Positions 46,265-55,949 of a stretch of DNA of 64,000 bases are shown in pieces (positions within the stretch are counted from its first letter, which is position 1; every line of letters begins with the position of its first letter). The position numbers and the translations under genes are program-made. The stretch lies in the NCBI GenBank assembly GCA_012513605.1, contig JAAZBV010000137.1, positions 1-64,000 on the forward strand, read 5' to 3'. The notes under the pieces were generated by a model. The model was not told where the DNA came from. It saw only the letters and a list, made by a program, of their open reading frames with translations, and made no database searches. The DNA is from Desulfatiglans sp. (GTDB taxonomy: Bacteria > Desulfobacterota > DSM-4660 > Desulfatiglandales > HGW-15).

Positions 46265-48148
46265 ATGAAAAATAGATATTATGATCTTATATTATACGCT
46301 GTTGCTTCCGCATTAATACTGACCTGTTTCTGTTATATATATGTAGAGGACTTTCTTCTTTTTCACTTTTTTGTAGAATTGTTTTCCATTATTATCTGTT
46401 TCAGCATTTTTGTGATCACATGGAATTCAAGATATTTTATTGACAATGGATATGTAATTTTTCTCGGGGTGGCGTTTTTTTTCATTGGTATTTTAGATAT
46501 ACTCCACATGCTTTCATATCATGGAATGCCTTTTTTCCAGGTCCACGGGAATGATTTGCCAACACAACTGTGGATTGCTGCCCGTTATATGCAGGGGATT
46601 TCATTGTTCCTTGCCCCTTTCATGCTCAAATATAAGATAAAATTATATAGTATCTTTTATTGTTTTTTGTTTGTAACCACTCTAGTGATTTTTCTAATTT
46701 TCAGGGACATTTTCCCCAGTTGTTATGTTGAAGGCATCGGATTGACGATGTTCAAGAAGATGAGTGAATACATTATCTGTTTAATCCTCCTGTTATCTAT
46801 ATTTCACCTTTTACATTATAATAAGATATTTGATCGTTTAGTCCTTATATTAATCATATCCGCAATCTCTGTTACAATCCTTTCAGAACTCTGTTTTACA
46901 CGGTATCTCAGCGTCTATGGTTTCTCCAATTTTGCCGGCCACTTTCTTAAAATAGTTGCCTTTCTGTTGCTTTACCGGGCGATTATTGTAACCGGCTTAA
47001 AAAATCCATACAGCCTGCTGTTCAGGGAGTTAAATCAAAATAAGGAAGAGTATCACTCGCTTTTTACAAATATGATTGATGGATTTGCCAGGCACCGCAT
47101 TATCACAGATGATAATGGACAGCCTGTTGACTATGAGTTTATAGAGGTAAACCATGCATTCGAGGAACAGACAGGCCTGAAAAAAGAAATGTTGATTGGA
47201 AAGAGAGTTACTGAAGTCTTGCCTGGTATTAAAGATGAACCATCTGATTGGATTGGAAGATATGGCAGTGTTGCCCAGACCGGAAAAAGTATAAGGTTTG
47301 AAAGTTATTCACGGGATCTTGAAAAATGGTTCTCGGTTATTGCATACAGTTCAAAGAAAAATACCTTTGCCACAGTTTTTCAGGACATTACTGAACGCAA
47401 ACAGATTGAACAGACCCTGGAGAGAAAGGTGAAAGAAAGGACAGAAGAGCTTGAAAGGAGAAATCAGGATCTACAGGATTTTTCTTTTATTGCATCGCAT
47501 GATCTCCAGGAACCTTTACGCAAGATCCGAACATTCGCAGATATGATCTTTGAGAAGATTACCAAAGGGTCTCTTGAGCAGGTAGGAGATTATCTCTCCA
47601 GAATGCAGGACTCTGTCAAGAGGATGCAGAACCTGATAAAATCATTGCTCGAATATTCACGTGTTACTACTGCTGAAAAACCGTTTGAAAAAATTGATCT
47701 TTCAAAAGCAATGACGGAGGCTATGTCCAGCCTTGAAATCCTTATAAAGGAGAAGAAGGCAACTATTGAGGTAACAGCGCTGCCGGCCGTTGAAGCTGAT
47801 CTTATCCAGATCATTCAGGTTTTTCAAAATCTCATTGAGAATGCCTTGAAATTCCACAAGCCCGGTGATGCCCCTTATATCAGGATATATGAAAATAAAA
47901 TTTCCGGACCCAGTTGTCAGATCATTGTGGAAGACAGGGGTATAGGTTTTGATGAGAAATACCTGCCCAAAATATTTATGCCTTTCCAGCAGCTTCATGG
48001 AAAAATGGAGTATAGGGGAACAGGAATGGGGCTTGCGATATGTCAGAAAATAATAAACAGGCATGGAGGAATCCTTACTGCAACCTCCGAACCCGGAAAG
48101 GGAGCTTCTTTTATTTTTACGCTTCCCATCGTTCAGACAACCAGCTAG
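46265..48148 (+). CDS. MASE3-type membrane sensor histidine kinase with PAS domain
   Basis: 627 residues. Residues about 8-250 form seven or more membrane spans with the MASE3 signature (F-L-G-V-A-F-F-F-I-G-I-L-D-I-L-H). A PAS domain follows (about 258-385). HisKA has the phospho-His in F-I-A-S-H-D-L-Q-E-P-L-R-K-I; HATPase has N-L-I-E-N-A-L-K-F, D-R-G-I-G-F-D and G-T-G-M-G-L-A. Senses a membrane or cofactor-linked signal; partner regulator unknown but may be among the next genes. Confidence 0.92.
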   Translation: MKNRYYDLILYAVASALILTCFCYIYVEDFLLFHFFVELFSIIICFSIFVITWNSRYFIDNGYVIFLGVAFFFIGILDILHMLSYHGMPFFQVHGNDLPTQLWIAARYMQGISLFLAPFMLKYKIKLYSIFYCFLFVTTLVIFLIFRDIFPSCYVEGIGLTMFKKMSEYIICLILLLSIFHLLHYNKIFDRLVLILIISAISVTILSELCFTRYLSVYGFSNFAGHFLKIVAFLLLYRAIIVTGLKNPYSLLFRELNQNKEEYHSLFTNMIDGFARHRIITDDNGQPVDYEFIEVNHAFEEQTGLKKEMLIGKRVTEVLPGIKDEPSDWIGRYGSVAQTGKSIRFESYSRDLEKWFSVIAYSSKKNTFATVFQDITERKQIEQTLERKVKERTEELERRNQDLQDFSFIASHDLQEPLRKIRTFADMIFEKITKGSLEQVGDYLSRMQDSVKRMQNLIKSLLEYSRVTTAEKPFEKIDLSKAMTEAMSSLEILIKEKKATIEVTALPAVEADLIQIIQVFQNLIENALKFHKPGDAPYIRIYENKISGPSCQIIVEDRGIGFDEKYLPKIFMPFQQLHGKMEYRGTGMGLAICQKIINRHGGILTATSEPGKGASFIFTLPIVQTTS

Positions 48149-48243
48149 CAGTTATTTAAGTTTTAACTTTATTTACAGGTAGTGTCAGTCAGTAGAGTTT
48201 TTAGTATATAGTTATTCATTAAATTATTTTTTTTATCTATACC

Positions 48244-49416
48244 ATGGCCGTAAATATAACTGATCAACATGTTAAAGTACTCTTAATTGAGGATGACGAA
48301 GATGATTATATTATTATTAGGGAGTTTCTTGCAGGTATCCCGTTAAAATCATTTGATGTAACATGGATATCAAACTATCATGATTCGCTTCCCCTTCTCA
48401 GAAATAATTATCATGATGTCTGTTTGCTGGATTACCGCCTTGGTGTTAATAATGGTATTGATCTGCTAAAGGAAGCCAATGACTCAGGTGCATCAATTCC
48501 TGTTATTTTTCTTACAGGGCAGGGTGAATATTCAATTGATCTTGAGGCAATGAAGGCAGGGGCAGCAGATTATCTTGTCAAAGATACATTAACATCATCT
48601 ATGCTGGAGCGTTCAATTCGATACTCCATTGAAAGGGCAAATGCAGCCAGGAAACTTAAAAGTGCATATGATGAAATGGAAGACCGGGTGAGACTAAGGA
48701 CAAAAGATCTCAAGGATGCGAATATGAATCTCCGCAAGGCATCCGAAAAAATAAAATCATTTGCCTATTCGGTTTCACACGATTTGAAAAGCCCTGCAAG
48801 CAGTCTTATAGGCCTGACAAATCGTCTTTATAAGTATTGTGAAGATAATCCTGATGAGAAATACAAAGTTTATTGCCTGCAAATCAAGAAAGCGGCTGAA
48901 CAGGTTTATTCATTGGCTGGGTTAATAAACGGTTTTATTACCGCAAAAGAAATGCCACTTAAATTAGAGGTAATTCCCCTTGAAGAGGTTTTTAATGATA
49001 TTGCAACAAGATATTCGGAGCGACTTTCTGAAAGGGAGATACGCATGATAATACCCGATAATTTACCCTCTATAACAGCAGACAGGATGTGTATTTCCAG
49101 GATATTAACTAATCTTGTGGAAAATGCCTTGAAATATGGTGGTGATAATCTCAGCAGGATATGCGTAAGAGTAGATGAAAATAACAGTGAATATATTATA
49201 TCAGTAGAAGACGATGGTTTGGGGCTGCGTGAAATAGATAACCATGATATTTTTCAGCCATTTATTAGGATAGACGAGAATCGGAAAATTGAAGGTAATG
49301 GATTAGGCCTTGCCATTGTAAAGGAATTAGTTGAAAAGCTCGGAGGCAATGTCTGGTATGATTCGGTGTACGGGAAAGGCGCTACTTTTTATATCTCAAT
49401 TTCCAAATTCATCTGA
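48244..49416 (+). CDS. Receiver-histidine kinase hybrid (REC first)
   Basis: 390 residues. Receiver domain at 1-130: acidic pair I-E-D-D-E-D-D, phospho-Asp in L-L-D-Y-R-L-G, T in L-T-G-Q-G, K in V-K-D. A coiled linker leads to HisKA (S-V-S-H-D-L-K-S-P, about 180) and HATPase (N-L-V-E-N-A-L-K-Y; G-N-G-L-G-L-A-I-V). No sensor or membrane segment, so it is a cytosolic relay. The receiver is strikingly like that of the gene at 50194 (L-T-G-Q-G then L/M-A-M, G-A-x-D-Y, L-E-R-S-I-R-Y). Confidence 0.9.
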   Translation: MAVNITDQHVKVLLIEDDEDDYIIIREFLAGIPLKSFDVTWISNYHDSLPLLRNNYHDVCLLDYRLGVNNGIDLLKEANDSGASIPVIFLTGQGEYSIDLEAMKAGAADYLVKDTLTSSMLERSIRYSIERANAARKLKSAYDEMEDRVRLRTKDLKDANMNLRKASEKIKSFAYSVSHDLKSPASSLIGLTNRLYKYCEDNPDEKYKVYCLQIKKAAEQVYSLAGLINGFITAKEMPLKLEVIPLEEVFNDIATRYSERLSEREIRMIIPDNLPSITADRMCISRILTNLVENALKYGGDNLSRICVRVDENNSEYIISVEDDGLGLREIDNHDIFQPFIRIDENRKIEGNGLGLAIVKELVEKLGGNVWYDSVYGKGATFYISISKFI

Positions 49417-49535
49417 CACTGATCTAAGACATTTACCATGTCGGGATAATATGATAATTGGAATAATCAGAAGCTGAATATGTGGTTTTGTATAGGGTTA
49501 ACAATAAAATGTCCTTATCGTTAGCGAGGAATAAT

Positions 49536-50189
49536 ATGGATAAAAAACGTATTGTGATTGCTGAAGATCACGCAATCGTCAGGGATGGCTTGCGATCACT
49601 CCTTACATATGAAGGGAATTTCGATGTTGTTGGGGAAGCGCAAGATGGAATGGAGGCAATTCGTTGTGTGAAAAGCTTAGAACCCGATCTATTACTGCTT
49701 GATTTGAATATGCCTAAAATGGACGGTATCTCTGCCATAAAAGAGATAAAAAAGCAGTCCCCGGATGTTAAGATACTCACCCTCACAATGCATAAGGATG
49801 AAGAGTATATTCTGGAGGCATTCCGTTCTGGGGCAGACGGATATTGCATTAAGACATCTTCAGGGAAAGAGGTGCTTTCAGCAATAAAAATAGTTCTCTC
49901 CGGCAGGCAGTTTGTGAGCCCTGACATATCCGGCAAGGTGCTTGAAGGATACCTTGAAGGCAAAAAAACCCTGAAAAAAGAATCTTCCTGGGAAGGCCTC
50001 ACCCAGAGGGAGAAAGAGGTATTAAAGCTTGTTGGCGAGGGTTATCAGAACAAACAGATATCGGACTTTCTGTGCATAAGCATCAAGACCGTTGAAAAAC
50101 ACAGGGCCAATATCATGGAAAAGCTTGACCTTCACAGCGCTTCATCCCTTACTGCATATGCTATTGAAAAAGGGCTGGTTGTGAAATAA
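49536..50189 (+). CDS. NarL/FixJ-family response regulator
   Basis: 217 residues from the ATG at 49536 (GCGAGGA upstream). Receiver: E-D-H-A-I-V-R-D, phospho-Asp in L-L-L-D-L-N-M-P, T in L-T-M-H. LuxR-type HTH: L-T-Q-R-E-K-E-V-L-K-L-V-G-E-G and I-S-I-K-T-V-E-K-H-R-A-N-I. It faces, with only 4 bases between stop codons, a HisKA_3 kinase, which is probably its cognate partner. Confidence 0.93.
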   Translation: MDKKRIVIAEDHAIVRDGLRSLLTYEGNFDVVGEAQDGMEAIRCVKSLEPDLLLLDLNMPKMDGISAIKEIKKQSPDVKILTLTMHKDEEYILEAFRSGADGYCIKTSSGKEVLSAIKIVLSGRQFVSPDISGKVLEGYLEGKKTLKKESSWEGLTQREKEVLKLVGEGYQNKQISDFLCISIKTVEKHRANIMEKLDLHSASSLTAYAIEKGLVVK

Positions 50190-50193
50190 ATAT

Positions 50194-51282
50194 TTAGCCG
50201 CTGACAGGAAACTGAATTTTAATCTGTGTATGCTGCCCTTCACCGGTTACAATATCGATTTTTCCACCAGCAAGCGCTACACGCTCAATCATACCATTAA
50301 GCCCCATATTGTTTTTTTCAGATGCCAGCGCCATGGCTTTCTCTACATCAAAACCCTTACCGTTATCTTCGAAAAAAAGATACAGGATGTTCTCCGACTT
50401 TCGCATATGCAACTGAAGGTGATCTGCATTGCTGTGTTTCAGGGCATTATTAAGGCATTCCTGTATTATCCTGTAACAGACAATCTTTAACCTTTCAGGG
50501 ATATCCTCTTCCTTTAATTCTAGCCTCATATCAAGCTCTATCTTCCTGTGGATCTCCAGAGTCCTCCTGCATAGAGAACGTATTGCTGCTAAAAGCCCAA
50601 GTGTATCAAGAATTGATGGCCTGAGGTCATAGGCGATCCTCTGCGACTCGTCTATAACCTCCTTTAACAGGTCCATAATTTTTTCGAGTGAAAACCCGGT
50701 CGAGGCTGATTCAGACGAAGAACCCATGCTGCGTATCGTCTGTTCCAGGGCAAATCTTATTGCGGTCAGACTTGAACCAATACTGTCATGCAATTCCCTT
50801 GCAACAGTCTTTCTCTCCTGTTCCTGGGTCTCAAGTATCTTTAACGACAGGTAATGGAGCTGTTTTTCGGATTGTTTTAACCGGTTAAGTATTTTACTGT
50901 TACGTACCGCATATCGTATTGATCGTTCCAGGAGGACAGGGTCGAGCCGATTTTTATCGATATAATCCACAGCCCCTTTTCCCATTGCGAGCATGTCAAT
51001 ATCAAAATCACCCTGGCCGGTAAGAATGATTATGGGTTCAGTAAAACCCCTGCGAACATATTCGTCAATAAATTCAAAACCGGTGTGCATTCCCAGAAAA
51101 TAGTCAACTATACACAGGTCATGTTCTGTTGCTGAAGCCTTCATAAAGCCTTCATCAAAATCCTTTGCCCAGTCAAGTTCGAACTTGTGCCTTTTTACCT
51201 TCGACAGTATCTCACTAATAATGATGAAATCATCTTCATCATCTTCTACCATCAAAATTTTTATTAGCTCAGGGGATTCCAT
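50194..51282 (-). CDS. Receiver-NarX-type (HisKA_3) histidine kinase hybrid
   Basis: 362 residues from the ATG at 51282. Receiver domain (V-E-D-D-E-D-D; C-I-V-D-Y-F-L-G; L-T-G-Q-G), then HisKA_3 with phospho-His in A-R-E-L-H-D-S-I-G and a NarX/UhpB-like ATPase (Q-E-C-L-N-N-A-L-K-H; F-E-D-N-G-K-G-F). Members of this class usually phosphorylate NarL-type regulators, such as the convergent gene. A single receiver at the N-terminus instead of a sensor makes it a signal-relay kinase. Confidence 0.9.
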   Translation of the reverse strand: MESPELIKILMVEDDEDDFIIISEILSKVKRHKFELDWAKDFDEGFMKASATEHDLCIVDYFLGMHTGFEFIDEYVRRGFTEPIIILTGQGDFDIDMLAMGKGAVDYIDKNRLDPVLLERSIRYAVRNSKILNRLKQSEKQLHYLSLKILETQEQERKTVARELHDSIGSSLTAIRFALEQTIRSMGSSSESASTGFSLEKIMDLLKEVIDESQRIAYDLRPSILDTLGLLAAIRSLCRRTLEIHRKIELDMRLELKEEDIPERLKIVCYRIIQECLNNALKHSNADHLQLHMRKSENILYLFFEDNGKGFDVEKAMALASEKNNMGLNGMIERVALAGGKIDIVTGEGQHTQIKIQFPVSG

Positions 51283-51431
51283 TTTCAATATGCCTTTTTT
51301 CTTCAAAATACATAAATAAGATATCTCAAGTAGGGTTTTTACCCCATTATTATTCTCATTAACTGAAACTAGAATGATGGTCAATGGTTAAAGGGAGGAT
51401 ATATCGATATTTTAACTAAAGGAGTTATAAA

Positions 51432-51872
51432 ATGGAAATCGGAAGACCAAATCTTGCTCAAAAAAATGCACTTGTTGTAGATGATGACGAGGTGATTCTT
51501 AAAAGCTTATCCGGTTGGCTGGAATACAGGGACTGGAATGTTGTAACTGCCTGTGATGGAACAGAGGCCTTTAAAATAATGACCCGGAAAAATGATTTCG
51601 ATCTTGTCCTTACTGATTATAATATGCCACGAATGAACGGATTGGTTTTGGCAGAAAAAATAAAGGATATAAACCCCTTAATCCGAGTCATTCTTGTTAC
51701 AGGAACATGTAGCAGTATTTTAGAGCGGGAAATCAATATAATCTATATTGATGATGTTCTGCATAAACCATTTTCTCTTGATGAACTGGACAATGTTCTC
51801 GATGAATGTATTACCAGAAATAGTTTTGCTGATCTGTTTACACCTGCTATCCCACTCTGGAATCATTCATAA
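51432..51872 (+). CDS. Single-domain response regulator
   Basis: 146 residues. Receiver only: V-V-D-D-D-E-V-I-L, phospho-Asp in V-L-T-D-Y-N-M-P-R-M-N-G, T/G switch V-T-G-T-C, and K in H-K-P-F-S. AAAGGAG precedes the ATG. No output domain, so it may pass phosphate or bind a partner. Followed 26 bases later by a small gene of unknown function. Confidence 0.9.
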   Translation: MEIGRPNLAQKNALVVDDDEVILKSLSGWLEYRDWNVVTACDGTEAFKIMTRKNDFDLVLTDYNMPRMNGLVLAEKIKDINPLIRVILVTGTCSSILEREINIIYIDDVLHKPFSLDELDNVLDECITRNSFADLFTPAIPLWNHS

Positions 51873-51898
51873 ACCAATCAAAGAAAGGAGCAAATAAA

Positions 51899-52162
51899 AT
51901 GAATCCACCTATCGAGCTGCCCCTGGGAAATGATTCAGTAAGGTTTACTTATGATGGAAGGGTTTTTATCGAGGATGCCATTAAGGCTTTAACCGGTGAA
52001 AAAAAGCAGGAACCAGCACGAGTCTGGAATAAAATAAAAAAGGATCATCCGACCGTCCTAACATATTGCAGTTCATACTTAACAAGTGAAGGTGATAAAA
52101 TTCAAACCATTGATGTGGAGGGAATGGATATGATTTTTCAGCTTCTTCTTGAATATATGTGA
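51899..52162 (+). CDS. Small protein of unknown function, faintly BRO-N-like
   Basis: 87 residues with an AAAGGAG site. Pattern R-F-T-Y-D-G-R-V-F-I-E-D-A-I-K-A-L-T and V-W-N-K-I-K-K-D-H-P then D-V-E-G-M-D-M-I-F-Q-L-L-L faintly recalls the N-terminal domain of BRO/antirepressor-type proteins; this is weak. Likely in the same transcript as the response regulator upstream. Confidence 0.55.
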   Translation: MNPPIELPLGNDSVRFTYDGRVFIEDAIKALTGEKKQEPARVWNKIKKDHPTVLTYCSSYLTSEGDKIQTIDVEGMDMIFQLLLEYM

Positions 52163-52221
52163 GGTATTCGGATTGAATTACAGGTAAATGCAAAAAAAAT
52201 ATTTGCCGAAAGGATACTGTC

Positions 52222-52416
52222 ATGAAAATAAAAGTGGATCATTTGAAATGTGATACCACAGGCGCATGCGTAAAAAAGTACCCTCAACTCTTCAGGTTTC
52301 AGGAGGGAAGCAAAAAGGCTGAATTCATGTATGAAATAGTTCCCCTGAAATTTGAATCAAAATGTCCGGACATATTAAAGATATGCCCTATGGGTGCAAT
52401 TTATTCTGAATGTTGA
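52222..52416 (+). CDS. Small single-cluster ferredoxin
   Basis: 64 residues. Starts K-V-D-H-L-K-C-D-T-T-G-A-C-V-K-K-Y-P and ends K-C-P-D-I-L-K-I-C-P-M-G-A-I. Cysteines at positions 10, 16, 48 and 55 can hold one cluster; the first motif lacks the middle cysteine of a regular C-x2-C-x2-C. AAGGA precedes the ATG. It lies next to the radical SAM gene amrS and may supply its electrons. Confidence 0.82.
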   Translation: MKIKVDHLKCDTTGACVKKYPQLFRFQEGSKKAEFMYEIVPLKFESKCPDILKICPMGAIYSEC

Positions 52417-52441
52417 CCCAACTATTCGGAAAGTGCAGAAT

Positions 52442-53448
52442 ATGAAAGAAGCGCTTCTATATGAAAAAATCGAAGGACTCAGTGCCCATTGTTTTTTGTG
52501 CAATCATCACTGTAAAATTAAAAATTCAGAATTCGGATTTTGCGGTGTGAGAGAAAACAAAGAAGGAAAATTATTTACCCATACATACGGTGAAGCAGTT
52601 GCAGCTAATATTGATCCTGTTGAAAAAAACCCCTGTATCATTTTCTTCCGGGAACAAGGACATTTTCTATTGCTGCACAGGGATGCAACTTCCATTGCGG
52701 TTTTTGTCAGAACTGGCAGATATCACAGGTTCCCATTCAGAAGAGCAACGGTTTGACCAGGATAAAATTATTACCCGGAGACATTGTTGATAATGCCATT
52801 ACTCAGCATTGTAAAAGCATTTCATACACCTATACCGAACCTACAATATTTTTTGAATATGTCCTTGATACGGCGAGACTGGCAAAAGAAAATAAGTTAT
52901 ACAACATCATGGTAACTAATGGGTATATGACTCTTGAAGCGCTCAGGATGATAGCGCCATATATTGATGCATGTAACGTGGATCTCAAATCATTCAATGA
53001 TGATTTCTATTCAATTACCTGCCACGGCCGCCTGAAACCGGTCCTCAATTCCATAAGGGAAATGAAGACTCTTAATATATGGATAGAAATCACCACTCTG
53101 ATTATCCCTGATCAGAATGATACGGAAAAAGAGCTTACTGATATCGTTGAATTTATCGCCGGGCTTGATAAACAAATCCCATGGCACATCTCCAGGTTTC
53201 ATCCCGATTATCAATTTATGAACAGCAAATCCACTCCGCTGAATACACTGGACATAGCCTTTGATATTGGGAAAAAGGCGGGTCTGAAACATATCTACAA
53301 AGGGAATGTGCTTGGTGATGTCACAGAAACATTATGTCCCAATTGTGGTGAAACGCTTATTCGCAGAAACGGCTTTTTCGTGGATATGAACCGCATTCAA
53401 CAATCATCATGTCCGGCGTGCGGACAATCGGTCGCAGGAGTATTTTGA
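52442..53448 (+). pseudogene. amrS: amrS radical SAM gene with a single frameshift
   Basis: Intact at the protein level except for one missing base. It starts M-K-E-A-L-L-Y-E-K and runs through A-H-C-F-L-C-N-H-H-C and V-A-A-N-I-D-P-V-E-K-N-P. The frame slips at the A7-C4 run 52623-52633, then continues L-Y-H-F-L-P-G-T-R-T-F-S-I-A and the radical SAM cluster C-N-F-H-C-G-F-C-Q-N-W (from 52684). It ends with a C-P-N-C ... C-P-A-C knuckle. About 335 residues if repaired, normal for AmrS of the AMMECR1-Memo-radical SAM group. Either a real lesion, recoding or a sequence error. AMMECR1 and Memo genes are not here. Confidence 0.85.
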
Positions 53449-53616
53449 CAGGAGGAGTGTAAAAGTAATGGTCTAAGAAGAAGGTAATGAAGAAAGCGCC
53501 ATCCTGAGGTTCCCCAGTTAACATCAGATCATGCAAAAAGCACAATGTCTTTATCCTGTTACCTTCACCAATACACAGGAAGCCACTTCGGAATTACACG
53601 AAAGGAGGTCACAAAA

Positions 53617-54156
53617 ATGCAGGCACGCGGTCCGCTGATGATCGAGCATCGTCTGATTGAACGTATGCTTTCGGTTATCGGAGAGGTCTTAGGAAAAATC
53701 GAATCAAAGCACAGTGTAGATCCTTTATTTGTGGATACAGCAGTTGATTTCATAAGGGTGTATGCCGACAGGACTCATCATGGAAAGGAAGAAGATATTC
53801 TTTTTCGGGAACTTAATCATAAAACGCTCTCCGAAGAAGACTGTAAAATCATGAAAGAACTCATAGATGAACATATATTTGGCCGGCAGACGACGAAAGC
53901 GCTTGTTGAAGCCAATACCCGTTACCGGAATGGTGATGAGACTGCCTTGAACGAGATTGCCGGTAATCTCAAAACTCTTATAGAATTCTATCCCAGACAT
54001 ATCGAAAAAGAGGACAAAGTATTTTTCCCTTCATCCAGATACTATTTTACTGATGAAGAGGATCACGCTATACTGGCAGAGTATTGGGAGTTTGACCGGA
54101 AGATGATTCACGAAAGGTATAAGAAAGTTGTTGAAGGATTTGAAAATCAACAATGA
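53617..54156 (+). CDS. Hemerythrin-domain protein
   Basis: 179 residues from the ATG at 53617, which follows a perfect AAAGGAGG. Di-iron ligands appear in I-E-H-R-L-I-E-R, D-R-T-H-H-G-K-E-E-D-I-L-F, D-E-H-I-F-G-R and Y-P-R-H-I-E-K-E-D-K-V-F-F. DUF438/HHE-type hemerythrins sense or store oxygen or nitric oxide, or aid Fe-S repair. A sensible companion for the adjacent oxygen-sensitive radical SAM and ferredoxin genes. Confidence 0.9.
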   Translation: MQARGPLMIEHRLIERMLSVIGEVLGKIESKHSVDPLFVDTAVDFIRVYADRTHHGKEEDILFRELNHKTLSEEDCKIMKELIDEHIFGRQTTKALVEANTRYRNGDETALNEIAGNLKTLIEFYPRHIEKEDKVFFPSSRYYFTDEEDHAILAEYWEFDRKMIHERYKKVVEGFENQQ

Positions 54157-54284
54157 ATCCCGTGAAAACGGGGGGCCATTAAAGAACACGGAGTTAGGTT
54201 GGGTATTAACCCAACATCCTTTAAAAAATGGGGGTGTTGGTTCAAAAACAACTTTCTTTAAAAGATATAACTGAAAGTTGTCAA

Positions 54285-54506
54285 CTGAACATAGTTATAA
54301 GGCCGGAAGAAGAGGCTTATTTTTACTAAGTTGAAGAGTTAACCAGAGAAGCTTTCTGGAATTTATATAAGCCTGAATGTGATGAACATTATACGGCGCA
54401 CAAGCTCAGAATCAGTACAGATTTTATAAAACACCTTGATTATGTGGCAGAAACAGATGGACGTATTGTTGGCACTATAATGTATACTAAGTCATATGCT
54501 GAGTGA
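54285..54506 (+). pseudogene. Truncated GNAT acetyltransferase remnant
   Basis: In frame from 54285: N-I-V-I-R-P-E-E-E-A-Y-F-Y, a stop codon, then V-E-E-L-T-R-E-A-F-W-N-L-Y and E-H-Y-T-A-H-K-L-R, D-F-I-K-H-L-D-Y-V-A-E-T-D-G-R-I-V-G-T-I-M-Y-T-K-S. This is the N-terminal half of a GNAT family acetyltransferase, with an internal stop and no C-terminal acetyl-CoA motifs. A dead gene at the edge of the accessory island. Confidence 0.8.
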
Positions 54507-54559
54507 TTAAGGCGGCTATCGGGATAGGAGCGTAAACAGCGCACACCCACTGATGCCGG

Positions 54560-54603
54560 GTGTTGGCCAAATGACAACTGTGCAGGCCTAACACTGGTTT
54601 TTT
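54560..54603 (+). terminator. Factor-independent terminator
   Basis: GTGTTGGCC (54560-54568) pairs with GGCCTAACAC (54585-54594) with one bulge, followed by TGG and six T's. Strong terminator shape after the acetyltransferase remnant. The rest of the gap 54507-54690 holds a small ACACCC/GGGTGT hairpin and nothing else recognised. Confidence 0.6.
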
Positions 54604-54690
54604 CATGCAAAGGTAATCGTTTAGAGTTTTTCTAAAGTTTATCTATTTTCCCTGCCCTTACCCATCTTGGAAGCCTGAAGATTCCCAAAT

Positions 54691-55710
54691 TTATTCATCC
54701 TTTTCTTTTGGTACATTTTGCTTTTTGCTTATATTTTCTATTACTTTCAAGCTCTCAATATATTTATTTTCTACATCGCTCAAGGTTTTTTGCTGATACT
54801 TTTTATATTCTACGGTAGCCTTTTCAATTGCTGTTTCATGACTTACAGAACCTGCTCCCTGCAATAGTTTTTCACCGCTCATGGTCAATATTTTATCAAG
54901 ATGAAAGGTCCAGTCTTTCATGGTCATTGATTGTTTTCGTTCGGCTTGTCTTTCTGCAAAATCCAGATACCCCGATACTATTTGCCCAAGCGAGCGAAGT
55001 TCATTTTCATTTAGATAATTTTTTGCAATAACAACATCTTTCAGAAAAGGACGACTACCAGGAAACGACATCAGCCCCATAAATTCTTTTTCGGCATCAG
55101 CACGATCAAATATTACCTCAGCGGCTGTTTGTCCATGGACTGCGTAATGAATTTTATTTTGCACTTTTTTGAAAAATTCAATGGAAACATCTGACATGGG
55201 GTCATAATCAATGCTGGTTGCATAAATATCCAGTACCTGGCGGTAAAATACCTTCTCGGACGAGCGAATGTCGCGTATTCGTTGCAGTAGTTCTTTCCAA
55301 TAGCCGCCGCCTCCCAAATTTTTAAGCCTCTCATCATCCATTGCAAAGCCTTTGATGATGTATTCTTTGAGGATATTTGACGCCCATATCCGGAACTGTG
55401 TCGCTCTTTTGGAATTGACCCGGTACCCCACAGCAATGATTGCGTCAAGGTTGAAATATTTGGTTTTATAGTTCTTGCCATCAGTGGCAGTTGTTTCCAA
55501 AATGGAAACAACTGAATCTTCATCCAGTTCACCGGAATCAAATATGTTTTTAAGATGTTTGGATATTGCTGGAACATTTACATCAAACAACTCGCTCATC
55601 TGTGCCTGTGTCAGCCATATTGTTTCATTCTGAAAAACAGTATCTACCTTTATCCTGCCGTCATCGGTTTTATAAAGGATTATTTCAGACTGGTTGTTTT
55701 TTTCTGTCAT
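54691..55710 (-). CDS. rhuM: RhuM-family virulence-associated protein
   Basis: 339 residues from the ATG at 55710 (GGCAGGAATC upstream). N-terminal helix-turn-helix-like part: W-L-T-Q-A-Q-M-S-E-L-F-D-V-N-V-P-A-I-S-K-H-L-K-N-I, then A-V-G-Y-R-V-N-S-K-R-A-T-Q-F-R-I-W-A-S and G-F-A-M-D-D-E-R-L-K-N, all hallmarks of RhuM. The C-terminal half is helical (Y-L-D-F-A-E-R-Q-A). Common in mobile islands beside restriction or toxin genes; exact role unknown. Name came from Salmonella pathogenicity island 3. Confidence 0.92.
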   Translation of the reverse strand: MTEKNNQSEIILYKTDDGRIKVDTVFQNETIWLTQAQMSELFDVNVPAISKHLKNIFDSGELDEDSVVSILETTATDGKNYKTKYFNLDAIIAVGYRVNSKRATQFRIWASNILKEYIIKGFAMDDERLKNLGGGGYWKELLQRIRDIRSSEKVFYRQVLDIYATSIDYDPMSDVSIEFFKKVQNKIHYAVHGQTAAEVIFDRADAEKEFMGLMSFPGSRPFLKDVVIAKNYLNENELRSLGQIVSGYLDFAERQAERKQSMTMKDWTFHLDKILTMSGEKLLQGAGSVSHETAIEKATVEYKKYQQKTLSDVENKYIESLKVIENISKKQNVPKEKDE

Positions 55711-55949
55711 GATTCCTGCCCTCGATATTGTAAACATCTAAATTGCATTTCATTCAGACAAATCAATTTATATTTTGAGGTGCATCCCCTATTTCACTAC
55801 TTAATGGATCCTTTTACTCTATTTTATCGATTTTCTATCAAATTGAAGTCTCATATCCTTTAATCTTTGTAAATCAAAAAATATCATTACTCCGGAAGAT
55901 ACCTCCGCAGAAAAAAAGGTCTGGCCATCTTAGCAGGGCTATAAAAGAA

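Noticed and set aside
54560-54594. Integron attC-like site (GCCTAAC with GTTGGCC)
   Set aside because: The second core does not match GTTRRRY, there is no integrase or cassette array, and a T-tract makes a terminator simpler.
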